Below are positions 1-7,826 of a stretch of DNA of 64,000 nt, piece by piece. Position 1 is the first letter of the stretch. Each line of letters begins with the position of its first letter. Source of the stretch: CAYMZZ01 sp964395095 (lineage in GTDB: Bacteria; Bacteroidota; Bacteroidia; Chitinophagales; Chitinophagaceae); NCBI GenBank assembly GCA_964395095.1, contig CAYMZZ010000013.1, forward strand, positions 62,001 through 126,000, given 5' to 3'. The translations under genes and the position numbers were made by a program. The notes beneath the pieces are model-generated. The model did not search any database. It saw only the letters and a program-made list of their open reading frames with translations, and was not told the DNA's origin.

Positions 1-1199
1 ATATCGATCAGCGATGCATTGAGTGCCGCCCCACCTGCGGTATCGAATACCAGCCTCACGGGATCAGCCTTACCTCCGATTCCGAGGGGGTGCACTTCGC
101 AGGAGGGCTTGTCGCGCGCAATACTGGGACAAATTTCGAGCATGTGTGCGCCCAGTACCAGCGGATCTTTGGGGTCAAAATGATAGGTATAATCTTCCAT
201 AAAGGAATTGCCTCCGGGCAGGCCCGCGGCCATCACTTTCATGGCTCTTACCAGCGCGGCTGTTTTCCAATCACCTTCCGCCCCAAAACCATAACCCTCC
301 GCCATCAGGCGCTGCGTGGCAATGCCCGGCAACTGCGCCATTCCATGCAGGTCTTCAAACGTATTGGTATAGCCCTTGTAACCCCCCTCCTGCAAAAAGG
401 CGCGGATTCCCGCTTCTATGCGGGCGGCTTCGCGTAGCGAATCGTGCCGCTTTCCGTTTTTTTTCAGCGCGGCCGACAATTTGTACTGCATGTTGTAAAC
501 GGCAATCAGTTCCTCAATGTCCTTCGCTTTTACTTTTTTGATACGCGCCACCAGGTCGCCTACGCCATGGGTATTCACGCTGAAACCAAACTTCATTTCT
601 GCTTCCACCTTATCACCCTCCGTTACGGCCACCTGCCGCATATTGTCGCCAAAGCGTACAAAGCGCGCACCCTGCCAGTCGGCCCAGGCCGCTGCCGCGC
701 GCGCCCAGCCACTGATTTCCGACAGCACCTGCCCGTTGCGCCAATAGCCCACTACTACTTTCCGATTGAGCCGCATTCGGCTCATCATGAACCCAAATTC
801 CCGGTCGCCATGGGCCGACTGATTCAGGTTCATGAAATTCATATCAATCTCATTCCAGGGAATATCCCGGTTGAATTGGGTGTGCAAATGAAGGAGTGGC
901 TTCTGCAATTTCCTGAGCCCGTTGATCCACATTTTCGCGGGCGAAAAGGTATGCATCCAGGCAATAATGCCTATACAGTATTTGCTTTCGTTTGCACGGG
1001 CCATCAGGGATGTGATTTCTTCCGGAGTGGTCACCACGGGTTGGTAGCGCACCTGTACGGGCAGGGATCCGGATTGCTGCCATCCCTCTACCATTTTACC
1101 GGAATGTTCCACCACGGTTTCCAGAATTTCGGGTCCGTAGAGGTGCTGGCTGCCGGTGACCAGCCAGATTTCCATTGATTGCAGATCGGGAATTGCCAT
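1..1199 (-). CDS. araA: L-arabinose isomerase, C-terminus cut by window edge
   Basis: Converts L-arabinose to L-ribulose in the cytoplasm, the first step of arabinose catabolism. About 399 residues are visible of a family length near 500; the reading frame stays open to the left edge. The N-terminus reads MAIPDLQSMEIWLVTGSQHL, the family's usual start with the WxVTGSQxLYG signature. Further in are GYGFGAEGDWKTAAL and SFMEDYTYHF, which carry the two metal-binding glutamates, and LGAHMLEICP with the metal-binding histidine; the last conserved histidine lies outside the window. It is last in a minus-strand operon, 57 bases after araD. Identification is firm; only completeness cannot be judged. 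Confidence 0.96.
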   Translation of the reverse strand, partial: MAIPDLQSMEIWLVTGSQHLYGPEILETVVEHSGKMVEGWQQSGSLPVQVRYQPVVTTPEEITSLMARANESKYCIGIIAWMHTFSPAKMWINGLRKLQKPLLHLHTQFNRDIPWNEIDMNFMNLNQSAHGDREFGFMMSRMRLNRKVVVGYWRNGQVLSEISGWARAAAAWADWQGARFVRFGDNMRQVAVTEGDKVEAEMKFGFSVNTHGVGDLVARIKKVKAKDIEELIAVYNMQYKLSAALKKNGKRHDSLREAARIEAGIRAFLQEGGYKGYTNTFEDLHGMAQLPGIATQRLMAEGYGFGAEGDWKTAALVRAMKVMAAGLPGGNSFMEDYTYHFDPKDPLVLGAHMLEICPSIARDKPSCEVHPLGIGGKADPVRLVFDTAGGAALNASLID

Positions 1200-1256
1200 A
1201 TAGTTTATTTACTTATGCCTGGTAATGGTTGCGTTTAGTTGATAGTGGGTTTATTC

Positions 1257-1955
1257 TTACTGTCCATAGTAGCGCTGATCCCCATGCTTTCGTTCGTAGT
1301 GCTTGCGCAGCAGGCTTTCTTTCAGGCGCTGGCTTTGTGGATTTATCTGTTCGGTAAGCCAGGCCATCTGTGCAAGTTGCTCCAGTACGGCTGCGTTGTA
1401 CACGGCTTTACCGGCATCGGTACCCCAGACAAAAGGGGCATGATTTCCTACGAGAATCATTTCAAGGCTTCGGTAGTCGAGATGTAGTTTTTCAAAATGA
1501 TGAATAATCTGCCAGCCGGTTTCTTTTTCATAATCGCCTTGTATTCTTTCATCCTCCATCGGCGGGGCACAGGGTATATCAAATACAGTATGATCGGCAT
1601 GGGTGGTGCCATAAACCGGGATGGGCCGGTTGGCCTGGGCCCAGGCCGTGGCATAAGTGCTATGGGTATGTACGATGCTGCCGATCTCCGGCCATTGCTG
1701 GTACAAAAGCGCATGCGTGGCAGTATCGGAAGAAGCGCGAAGATGCCCCTCCACCCGCTTGTTGTCGAAATCAACAATTACCATTTTTTCAGGACTCAGT
1801 TCGGTATAAGGAACACCGCTGGGTTTAATGGCCATCACGCCACGGTTATGATCAGCCACGCTCACATTGCCGAATGTAAACAATACCAGGCCCAGCCTGG
1901 GTAGCTGCAGGTTGGCTTCATAAGCTTCTTCGCGGATATGTTGATAGGTTGACAT
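1257..1955 (-). CDS. araD: L-ribulose-5-phosphate 4-epimerase
   Basis: Zinc-dependent epimerase that turns L-ribulose 5-phosphate into D-xylulose 5-phosphate, which enters the pentose phosphate pathway. The 232 residues match the family length. Class II aldolase features are visible: GNVSVAD near residue 30, KPSGVPY for phosphate contact, and the metal site HTHSTYATAW around residues 97-106 followed by THADH and a later histidine in VGNHAPF. It lies between araB (11 bases upstream) and araA, so it is almost surely co-transcribed with them. The start chosen gives the usual short N-terminus MSTYQHIREEAYEANLQLP. Confidence 0.96.
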   Translation of the reverse strand: MSTYQHIREEAYEANLQLPRLGLVLFTFGNVSVADHNRGVMAIKPSGVPYTELSPEKMVIVDFDNKRVEGHLRASSDTATHALLYQQWPEIGSIVHTHSTYATAWAQANRPIPVYGTTHADHTVFDIPCAPPMEDERIQGDYEKETGWQIIHHFEKLHLDYRSLEMILVGNHAPFVWGTDAGKAVYNAAVLEQLAQMAWLTEQINPQSQRLKESLLRKHYERKHGDQRYYGQ

Positions 1956-1966
1956 ACTGAATGTTT

Positions 1967-3628
1967 TTACTGACTGATGCTTTCTCCCAGTTTCCGGTAT
2001 TGCGCATAACGTTTGTCCAGTATTTCGCGGCAGGCCGAATCGGGTTCAATACTGTTCTCGAATCCCGGACCCATGGCTTCCATCGCCTCTTCCACCCGCG
2101 GGTAGAGCCCGGCAGCGGTAGCGGCAAACATGGCTGCGCCCAGCGCGCAGGTTTGGTCACTTTTGTGAATACGGATCGGCATCTGCAGCACGTTGGCGAG
2201 CAACTGCATAATAAAGGGCGACTTGCGTGCCACGCCCCCCAGTCCAATTATTCCCTGCACGGGTACGCCTTCCTCCGCAAAACGATCGGTGATGGCACGG
2301 GCGCCAAAACAGGTGGCTTCCACCAGTGCGTAACTGATTTCGGATATTCCCGTGGAAAGATCCAGGTTGCTTATAGCCGCCTTCAAAGCCTGGTTGGCGT
2401 CGGGTGTACGCCGCCCGTTGAGCCAGTCAAGCGCCAGGGGCAGCTCTTCCCTGATGGGCTGTTTCGCTGCTTTTTCGAGAAGAAAGTTCAGCAGGCGGAC
2501 TTCCAGGTCCTTATCAGTCTGAGTTGCGGGCAGTGTTGTTGTAAGCGATATCATCTCCCGCAGGGGTTCCGCCAGCAATCGCGCCAGCCAGGCATACACA
2601 TCGCCGAAGGCAGACTGTCCGGCTTCGAGACCCATCATACCCGGAATAACTGAGCCCTCTACCTGGCCACAAATGCCCCTCACGGTTCGGTCCTGCAGGG
2701 CCGTAAGCGGAGCTACCATCATATCGCAGGTGCTGGTGCCCATAACCTTGCTGAGTTGATAGGGAATGATTTGTCCACCCACAGCACCCATGTGCGCATC
2801 GAAAGCGCCAATGCCGACAACGACATCTGTATGCAGACCCAGTTTCTCCGCCCATTCGGGGCAAAGCCTTCCGGCTGGCCTATCGGCGGTATAGCTGTCG
2901 CTGGGAAGCCGGTCAACAAAACCATCCAGCAGCGGATCAAGTCTTTTAAAGAATTCATTCGGGGGGTAGCCGCCAAAACGAGGCGACCATAGCGCTTTAT
3001 GGCCGGCCGCGCATCGCCCTCTTTTGAGCTGATCATGCGACTGACCTCCCGTGAGCAGGAAGGGAATCCAATCGCAGTGCTCTACCCAACTGTGAATGGA
3101 TTGCCGAATGGAAGGATCCACCCGCAGTATATGGAGTAGTTTGGCCCAGAACCATTCCGATGAATAAATGCCCCCCACATCGGCGAGATAATCGATGTCG
3201 AATTTTTCCGCATGGCGATTGATCGCTTCCGCTTCGGCCAGAGCGCTATGGTCTTTCCATAAAACAAATAAAGCGTTGGGATTGGTTTCGAATCCGGGTA
3301 TGAGACCCAGGGGAACTCCCTTGTTGTTGACGGCAACCGGTGTGGAGCCGGTGCTGTCGATGGAAATTCCCTTCACATGCCGCGCAGCATCAGGGCCAGC
3401 GATCGCCAGGCATTGCCGGATGCTGGTTTCCAGACCTTCTATATAATCAAGCGGGTGTTGGCGAAATTGTTTGTTGGGTGGATCACAAAAAAGTCCATCG
3501 CGCCAGCGCGGATAGGCAAATACGGCGGAAGCCAGTTCTGTACCGTCATGCGCATCTACCAACAGGGCGCGAACGGAGTCCGTTCCGAAGTCAACACCAA
3601 ATACATAAGCAGGCAGGCTTTGTGGCAT
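1967..3628 (-). CDS. araB: Ribulokinase
   Basis: ATP-dependent kinase that phosphorylates L-ribulose to L-ribulose 5-phosphate. At 553 residues it has normal length for the FGGY-type ribulokinases. The N-terminus has the phosphate-binding loop FGVDFGTDSVRALLVDAHDG; the substrate-side motif GIGAFDAHMGAVG is mid-protein and the C-terminal ATPase-fold motif IIGLGGVARKSPFIMQLLAN follows. First gene of the araB-araD-araA operon, so its upstream region (3629-3750) should carry the operon promoter. No dedicated arabinose regulator is visible next to it. Confidence 0.96.
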   Translation of the reverse strand: MPQSLPAYVFGVDFGTDSVRALLVDAHDGTELASAVFAYPRWRDGLFCDPPNKQFRQHPLDYIEGLETSIRQCLAIAGPDAARHVKGISIDSTGSTPVAVNNKGVPLGLIPGFETNPNALFVLWKDHSALAEAEAINRHAEKFDIDYLADVGGIYSSEWFWAKLLHILRVDPSIRQSIHSWVEHCDWIPFLLTGGQSHDQLKRGRCAAGHKALWSPRFGGYPPNEFFKRLDPLLDGFVDRLPSDSYTADRPAGRLCPEWAEKLGLHTDVVVGIGAFDAHMGAVGGQIIPYQLSKVMGTSTCDMMVAPLTALQDRTVRGICGQVEGSVIPGMMGLEAGQSAFGDVYAWLARLLAEPLREMISLTTTLPATQTDKDLEVRLLNFLLEKAAKQPIREELPLALDWLNGRRTPDANQALKAAISNLDLSTGISEISYALVEATCFGARAITDRFAEEGVPVQGIIGLGGVARKSPFIMQLLANVLQMPIRIHKSDQTCALGAAMFAATAAGLYPRVEEAMEAMGPGFENSIEPDSACREILDKRYAQYRKLGESISQ

Positions 3629-3750
3629 GGATCGTTAGTTGAAAAGATGTCTAAAAATAAATGTTATTTTGACAATTAAATGCAGATTTCTGTATTTCCT
3701 GCAGGAATATGTTTTAATTTGTCGTCCTTATTTGTTAAAAATTTTTCCGG
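3629..3750. promoter_or_regulatory. Divergent control region between araB and the epimerase gene
   Basis: A 122-bp AT-rich spacer that must hold promoters for both divergent units. A perfect 12-bp palindrome, TTCCTGCAGGAA, sits at 3696-3707 near the middle and is a candidate operator. On the plus strand TTAATTTG, one mismatch from the Bacteroidota -7 box TAnnTTTG, lies near 3714. No good -33 box pairs with it. The operator role is inference from position and symmetry. Confidence 0.35.
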
Positions 3751-4905
3751 ATGAAGCTTTCATTTACCTGTATGTCCCTGCTATGCCTGATCCTGCTGGC
3801 CTGTAACAATGCGGACCCTGAGTTGGAGAATTCGCCGCAGTCCGACTCTTTCCCGGCAGCTTCCCGTTTTGATACGGTACTGGATGGAAAAAAAGTGGAG
3901 CTGGCTTGGATACAGAATAGCCAGGGAATGAAAGCCGCCATTACCAATTATGGCGCGCGTATGGTGGGGCTTTGGGTGCCTGCTGCGGGCGATAGCCTTA
4001 TAGATGTGGTGCTGGGTCTGCCGGGCATTAAGGAATATATAGTGGCGGAAGAGCGATTTTTTGGCGCCATCGTGGGCCGCTATGGGAACCGAATCGCGAA
4101 AGGAAAATTTTCGCTGGATGGAAAAGATTATCAGTTAGGGATCAATAACCCGCCCAATAGTTTGCATGGGGGCAGCCTTGGTTTTCACAGTGTGGTTTGG
4201 GCGATAGAGCGGATCGACAGCACGGCCTTGTTGCTGCGTTATGTGTCGGCCGATGGGGAAGAAGGTTATCCCGGTCAGTTAACCGTGGAGGTGGAATATC
4301 GACTGACCGATGCCAATGAAATGACGATCGACTATCGCGTTTCCGCCGATAAGCGTACGATAGCCAATATCACCAATCATAATTACTGGAATCTGAATGG
4401 GGAGGGGAGCGGCAGCATCAACAATCATGTGTTGCAGATTAGTGCGGAGCGCTACACGCCGGTGGATTCAACCCTGATACCTACGGGTATAGAGCCGGTA
4501 GCGGGAACGCCCTTCGATTTTCGCCAGGCGCGCCCGATCGGTTCCGGACTCGACAGCACGCATCCACAAATCCGTTATGGCCTGGGTTATGATCACAATT
4601 TTGTACTGGATAAGGGTATAACCGCAGCACCCATGCTCGTGGCCACCGTGAAGGGGGATAAGAGCGGCATCATCATGGAGATTCTGACTACTGAACCTGG
4701 TCTGCAATTTTATGGCGGCAATTTTATGAAGAGTGTGCATACGATGAAAGACCGCAGCAAAGACGATTTCCGCACCGCTTTTTGCCTCGAAACCCAGCAT
4801 TTCCCCGACAGCCCCAATCAACCCGCCTTTCCCAGCACCGTCATTGAACCAGGAAAGATTTTTACAAGCAGAACAATCCATAGGTTTTTAGTGAGTAGTG
4901 AGTAG
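3751..4905 (+). CDS. Aldose 1-epimerase (mutarotase), predicted lipoprotein
   Basis: Interconverts alpha and beta anomers of aldoses; here probably of arabinose or another sugar entering the neighbouring araBDA pathway. The 384 residues begin with a lipoprotein signal (LILLACNN, Cys at residue 18), so the enzyme acts in the periplasm or at a membrane rather than in the cytosol. GalM-family motifs follow: GAIVGRYGNRIAKGKFSLDG, the catalytic histidine region ITNHNYWNLNGEG, and near the C-terminus LETQHFPDSPNQPAFP with the catalytic glutamate. Divergent from araB. Its last residues (LVSSE) are encoded inside a stop-codon-rich repeat that begins at about 4890, so the original C-terminus may have been altered. 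Confidence 0.92.
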   Translation: MKLSFTCMSLLCLILLACNNADPELENSPQSDSFPAASRFDTVLDGKKVELAWIQNSQGMKAAITNYGARMVGLWVPAAGDSLIDVVLGLPGIKEYIVAEERFFGAIVGRYGNRIAKGKFSLDGKDYQLGINNPPNSLHGGSLGFHSVVWAIERIDSTALLLRYVSADGEEGYPGQLTVEVEYRLTDANEMTIDYRVSADKRTIANITNHNYWNLNGEGSGSINNHVLQISAERYTPVDSTLIPTGIEPVAGTPFDFRQARPIGSGLDSTHPQIRYGLGYDHNFVLDKGITAAPMLVATVKGDKSGIIMEILTTEPGLQFYGGNFMKSVHTMKDRSKDDFRTAFCLETQHFPDSPNQPAFPSTVIEPGKIFTSRTIHRFLVSSE

Positions 4906-4956
4906 GGAGTAGAAAGTAGGGAGTAGATAGTGGGGAATCAAGGAAGTAGTAAGGTG
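4890..4956 (+). repeat. Stop-codon-rich tract at the 3' end of the epimerase gene
   Basis: Imperfect GTGAGTAG/GGGAGTAG tandem units that begin within the last codons of the epimerase gene, supply its TAG stop, and continue about 50 bases. TAG, TGA or TAA recurs every few bases and in all frames. Similar sense-oriented tracts follow six other genes in the window. Confidence 0.8.
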
Positions 4957-5018
4957 GGAACGGCTAAGGCATAGTGCCGGCGCACATCAATTACTCAGAT
5001 ACTATCGTTGCGATCGTC

Positions 5019-5112
5019 GCGACTTCTTTGCGTTCGTTGCGGTGAAAACTGCAGCACTCGCAACCATCTCGTTTGTGCAGAAATCTTACCGCAACGAACG
5101 CAACAAAGTCGC
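5019..5112. repeat. 25-bp inverted repeat with 44-bp loop
   Basis: Arms 5019-5043 and 5088-5112 are reverse complements with two mismatches; the core is GCGTTCGTTGCGGT and its complement ACCGCAACGAACGC. A further GCAACGAACGCAA unit follows at 5111-5123. No transposase or target duplication is visible. It lies in the 702-bp gene-free spacer 4906-5607 together with the next palindromic element. Confidence 0.75.
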
Positions 5113-5169
5113 AACGAACGCAATTGGATTGATTAAAGTAAGGTTGACACTTATTGCTGTAATCAATTC

Positions 5170-5271
5170 ATCTGCGTATATCTGCGGAAAAATCTGCGAA
5201 AATCTGCGGGAAATCGCTCCTGCACTTTGAAGATGCTGCGAATCCGGAAGCATTTCCCGCAGAATACGCAG
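5170..5271. repeat. ATCTGCG palindromic element, copy A (full)
   Basis: Left arm 5170-5213 has repeated ATCTGCG units ending in GGGAAA; right arm 5253-5271 is its shortened complement beginning TTTCCCGCAG. The loop contains GCACTTTGAA at 5222-5231, a motif shared with copies near 12.9 and 53.4 kb. Non-coding; no function is known to me. Confidence 0.75.
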
Positions 5272-5287
5272 GTCCACTCTTTTAACC

Positions 5288-5500
5288 GCTCCCCACTAAC
5301 TACTCCCCACTAACTACTCCCTACTAACCTCTCCCTACTTCCTACTAACGCTTAATAGTAAACGTTAGTTATTTCTTTTTTATCAATTTCTTTTCTGATT
5401 GAAAGGCCACAAACAGAGACTACATTTAAACCTTAAACCCTAAACCCTAAACTTCCCTACTTTCAACTCCCCACTCACCACACTCTCCTCCATCCACCGA
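5288..5500 (-). repeat. Two minus-oriented stop-rich tracts closing the spacer
   Basis: At 5288-5350 and again at 5425-5500 the sequence is the reverse-complement form of the tracts found after genes: CTCCCTACTAAC units in the first, AAACCCTAAACCC and CCCCACTCACC units in the second. With the sense tract at 4890-4956 they bracket the spacer in inward-facing orientation. No gene is supported in 4906-5607. Confidence 0.7.
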
Positions 5501-5548
5501 CAAAATCACTCAACTAAACCGGCATTTCATTCAATTCATAGGTTAGGA

Positions 5549-5581
5549 TTTGGAATGGGCTACCCTTTCATCCTACATTTG
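5549..5581 (+). promoter_or_regulatory. Promoter of the TetR regulator gene
   Basis: TTTG at 5549-5552, a 21-bp spacer, then TACATTTG at 5574-5581: a full match to the Bacteroidota consensus TTTG-N19/21-TAnnTTTG. Expected transcription start is about 5587, some 20 bases before the ATG at 5608. Confidence 0.7.
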
Positions 5582-5594
5582 CTAACACTGTTAG
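5582..5594. promoter_or_regulatory. Candidate TetR operator
   Basis: CTAACACTGTTAG is a perfect inverted repeat (5-bp arms, 3-bp centre) that abuts the -7 box and spans the expected start site. A regulator bound here would block its own promoter, the usual TetR autoregulation. The site is seen in the sequence; the binding protein is inferred from the neighbouring gene. Confidence 0.55.
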
Positions 5595-5607
5595 GTAAAA
5601 TAAATGA

Positions 5608-6201
5608 ATGGGCGTTTCTGAATACAGATTAAGGGAAAAAGAGCAGGTTCGCGAGGCGATTCTGACAAAAGCCTGGGAAATGGTACAGGCCGATGGTTGG
5701 GATGCATTATCGATCCGGAAGATTGCTGAAGCGGTGAATTACAGTGTGCCGGTGATCTATGATTACTTTGAAAATAAGGAGGCCTTGCTGCTGGAGTTTG
5801 CCCGCGAAGGCTACCGACGGCTCACCCGCAAGATGGAACTGGCCCGGCAAAAGCAGGGTAGTCCTGAACAACAACTGCGTTCTATGGCGGAAGCCTACTG
5901 GAATTTTGCCCTGCGCAACCAGGCCTATTATAAAATAATGTACGGAGTGGGAATGCCCTGCTGCCGTTGTGAAGCAGAAGATAAGGAGGAGTTTGATAAC
6001 CATATCATGGATGTTATCCGACAGATAGCGACCAGATCAAAATATAAACCGGTAAATGTGTGTTTGAAATACCATACGTTCTGGTCTATCCTGCACGGAT
6101 TGGTCTCCATAAAACTGAGCGCTCATTCTGCACAGGACAGGGAGTTGAATAAGTTGGTTTTGCAGGATGCCATAGAAGGATTTATTAAGAATCTTAAATA
6201 A
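5608..6201 (+). CDS. TetR/AcrR family transcriptional regulator
   Basis: A 197-residue DNA-binding repressor. The N-terminal TetR HTH is clear: REAILTKAWEMVQADGWDALS followed by IRKIAEAVNYSVPVIYDYFENKEALL (about residues 13-60). The C-terminal half is helical, with a cysteine pair in GMPCCRCEAEDKEEF, and probably forms the ligand pocket and dimer face; it resembles the WHG-type C-terminal domain. It directly precedes an RND efflux operon on the same strand, so the likely job is ligand-responsive repression of the pump and of itself through the palindrome at 5582-5594. Confidence 0.92.
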   Translation: MGVSEYRLREKEQVREAILTKAWEMVQADGWDALSIRKIAEAVNYSVPVIYDYFENKEALLLEFAREGYRRLTRKMELARQKQGSPEQQLRSMAEAYWNFALRNQAYYKIMYGVGMPCCRCEAEDKEEFDNHIMDVIRQIATRSKYKPVNVCLKYHTFWSILHGLVSIKLSAHSAQDRELNKLVLQDAIEGFIKNLK

Positions 6202-6461
6202 AACAGAAAGCCATGCAACGCTTTACCTGCTGGCGATGTATTTAAGTTGACCAGCACTTCGCTTGAACCAGAACCCGTTACCACACGGAAAAGCGCCTCG
6301 CTGCCAGTACACCGATCGATGATCTCTTACTGAACAAGCCTTACGCTTTCGCAGTATTGCCTGCCATTATGAAAATGATAGCCTGGTATAGCCAGTTGTC
6401 ATATCAGGTGAATAGTGCCCTGTGCATAACCATTCATCATTTATATATAATAACCATTAAA
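6202..6461 (+). other. 260-bp spacer between regulator and efflux adaptor
   Basis: No convincing promoter, terminator or repeat was found here. The reading frame of the adaptor is open upstream to 6357, but the residues before 6462 do not look like the family and precede a good lipoprotein signal, so the region is treated as non-coding. The adaptor may be read from the tetR promoter or from one I cannot recognise. Confidence 0.5.
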
Positions 6462-7646
6462 ATGAAAACCATTAACCAATCAGGAATCAACCGTTCACAA
6501 GGAGTATTACTTCTTGCCGCCATAATGCTGATGGCCATGTATGGGTGCGGATCCTCTTCAGGATCACCAGCCAGCTTTGAGCAGGCAGCGCCGGTATTAC
6601 CCGTGCTGCCGGTGATGGCGACCGACGCCACGGTATACCAGGAATACGCTACTTCCCTCGAGGGGAGCCAGGATATAGAGATCCGCCCGCAGGTGGATGG
6701 CTATCTCGAACGTATACTGGTGGACGAAGGCGCTTATGTTCGCAAAGGGCAATTATTATTTCAGATAAGCGATCGCCCTTTTGCGGAGCAACTGAACAAT
6801 GCGAAGGCCGGACTTACCGCCGCCAAAGCAAGCCTTACGAATGCGGAGATCAATCTCAACAAATTGCGCCCACTGGTAGAGCGTCAGATTATTTCGCCCG
6901 TGCAATTGCAAACTGCGCAAGCCAATTACGACGCCGCCAGGGCGGCGGTGGAGCAGGCCCGCGCCATGGTGAGCAATGCCGAAATCAACATGGGCTATAC
7001 GCGTATAAAGGCGCCAGTGGATGGCTATATCGGTCGTATTCCGCATAAGACGGGTAGCATTATCGGTATGGGCACCCAGGAAGCGCTGACCGTGATCTCT
7101 GAAATCAGGGAAGTGTATGCTTACTTCTCGCTGAGCGAAAATGATTATCTCCAGTTTCAGCAGGAGTTTGCGGGCAAAACCTTTGAAGAAAAGATCAGGA
7201 ATATGCCACCCGTAGAGCTGCGTATGGCCGATGGCAGCATGTATCCCCATAAAGGAAAAGTGCAACTGGTATCCGGTCAGTTCGACAATACCGTTGGTGC
7301 CATTAATTTCCGCGCCGCATTTCCCAACCCCGACAGGCTCTTGCGTTCCGGTAATACGGGCAAGCTTCGGTTGCCCCTGCAACTGAAAGCCGCCACACTG
7401 GTACCACAGGAAGCCACTTTTGCCATCCAGGACAAAATATTTGTGTTTGCCCTCACGGATAGCAACAAAGTGGCCAGCCGCCCGATAGTGGTGTCGGGAA
7501 AAACACCGGCCTGGTACTTTGTACAATCCGGCCTGAAGCCCGGCGAAAAGATAGTGTATTCCGGCATCGGCAATTTGCAGGACGGAATGGCGATAGTGCC
7601 GCAGGAAATATCGGGCGATAGTCTGCTAAAGGCGAAGCCGCTGTAG
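6462..7646 (+). CDS. RND efflux periplasmic adaptor (AcrA/MexA type), lipoprotein
   Basis: Membrane fusion protein that bridges the inner-membrane pump and the outer-membrane channel. The start at 6462 gives 394 residues and a proper lipoprotein signal (LLLAAIMLMAMYGC, Cys near residue 29); the frame could open 35 codons earlier but that would bury the signal. The order is typical: barrel-sandwich half SLEGSQDIEIRPQVDGYLERI, alpha hairpin rich in Ala and Gln, second lipoyl half YTRIKAPVDGYIGRI, then a beta-barrel and a membrane-proximal domain. First gene of the efflux operon; the 180-bp gap to the pump is filled with repeat tracts. Confidence 0.93.
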   Translation: MKTINQSGINRSQGVLLLAAIMLMAMYGCGSSSGSPASFEQAAPVLPVLPVMATDATVYQEYATSLEGSQDIEIRPQVDGYLERILVDEGAYVRKGQLLFQISDRPFAEQLNNAKAGLTAAKASLTNAEINLNKLRPLVERQIISPVQLQTAQANYDAARAAVEQARAMVSNAEINMGYTRIKAPVDGYIGRIPHKTGSIIGMGTQEALTVISEIREVYAYFSLSENDYLQFQQEFAGKTFEEKIRNMPPVELRMADGSMYPHKGKVQLVSGQFDNTVGAINFRAAFPNPDRLLRSGNTGKLRLPLQLKAATLVPQEATFAIQDKIFVFALTDSNKVASRPIVVSGKTPAWYFVQSGLKPGEKIVYSGIGNLQDGMAIVPQEISGDSLLKAKPL

Positions 7647-7825
7647 GAAGTTATAAGTTTTATGTTTTAAGTTTTTTTGGTGATGGGACCAAAATTGGAA
7701 ATAAGAGAGGAGTGACTCCCTTCAGAAGATTAGTTTCCAGCTCTCAGAACCCATCTAGTTACAACTTACAACTTACAACTTACTACCTACTACTTTCCAC
7801 TTTAAACTTTCAACTTTCAACACTT
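7644..7825. repeat. Repeat-filled spacer between adaptor and pump
   Basis: A sense tract (AAGTTATAAGTTTTATG and similar, 7644-7676) starts at the TAG stop of the adaptor. A reverse-oriented tract of ACTTACA and CAACTTTCAA units (7758-7825) ends one base before the pump ATG. The core between them has no recognisable feature. These tracts lie inside what should be a single transcript. Confidence 0.7.
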
Positions 7826-7826
7826 T

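Noticed and set aside
444..1178. Plus-strand open frame across the arabinose isomerase gene
   Set aside because: The opposite strand encodes clear AraA motifs through the same bases; this frame shows no family character.
6357..6461. Extended N-terminus of the efflux adaptor
   Set aside because: The 35 extra residues precede a good lipoprotein signal, which would then be internal; the ATG at 6462 is preferred.
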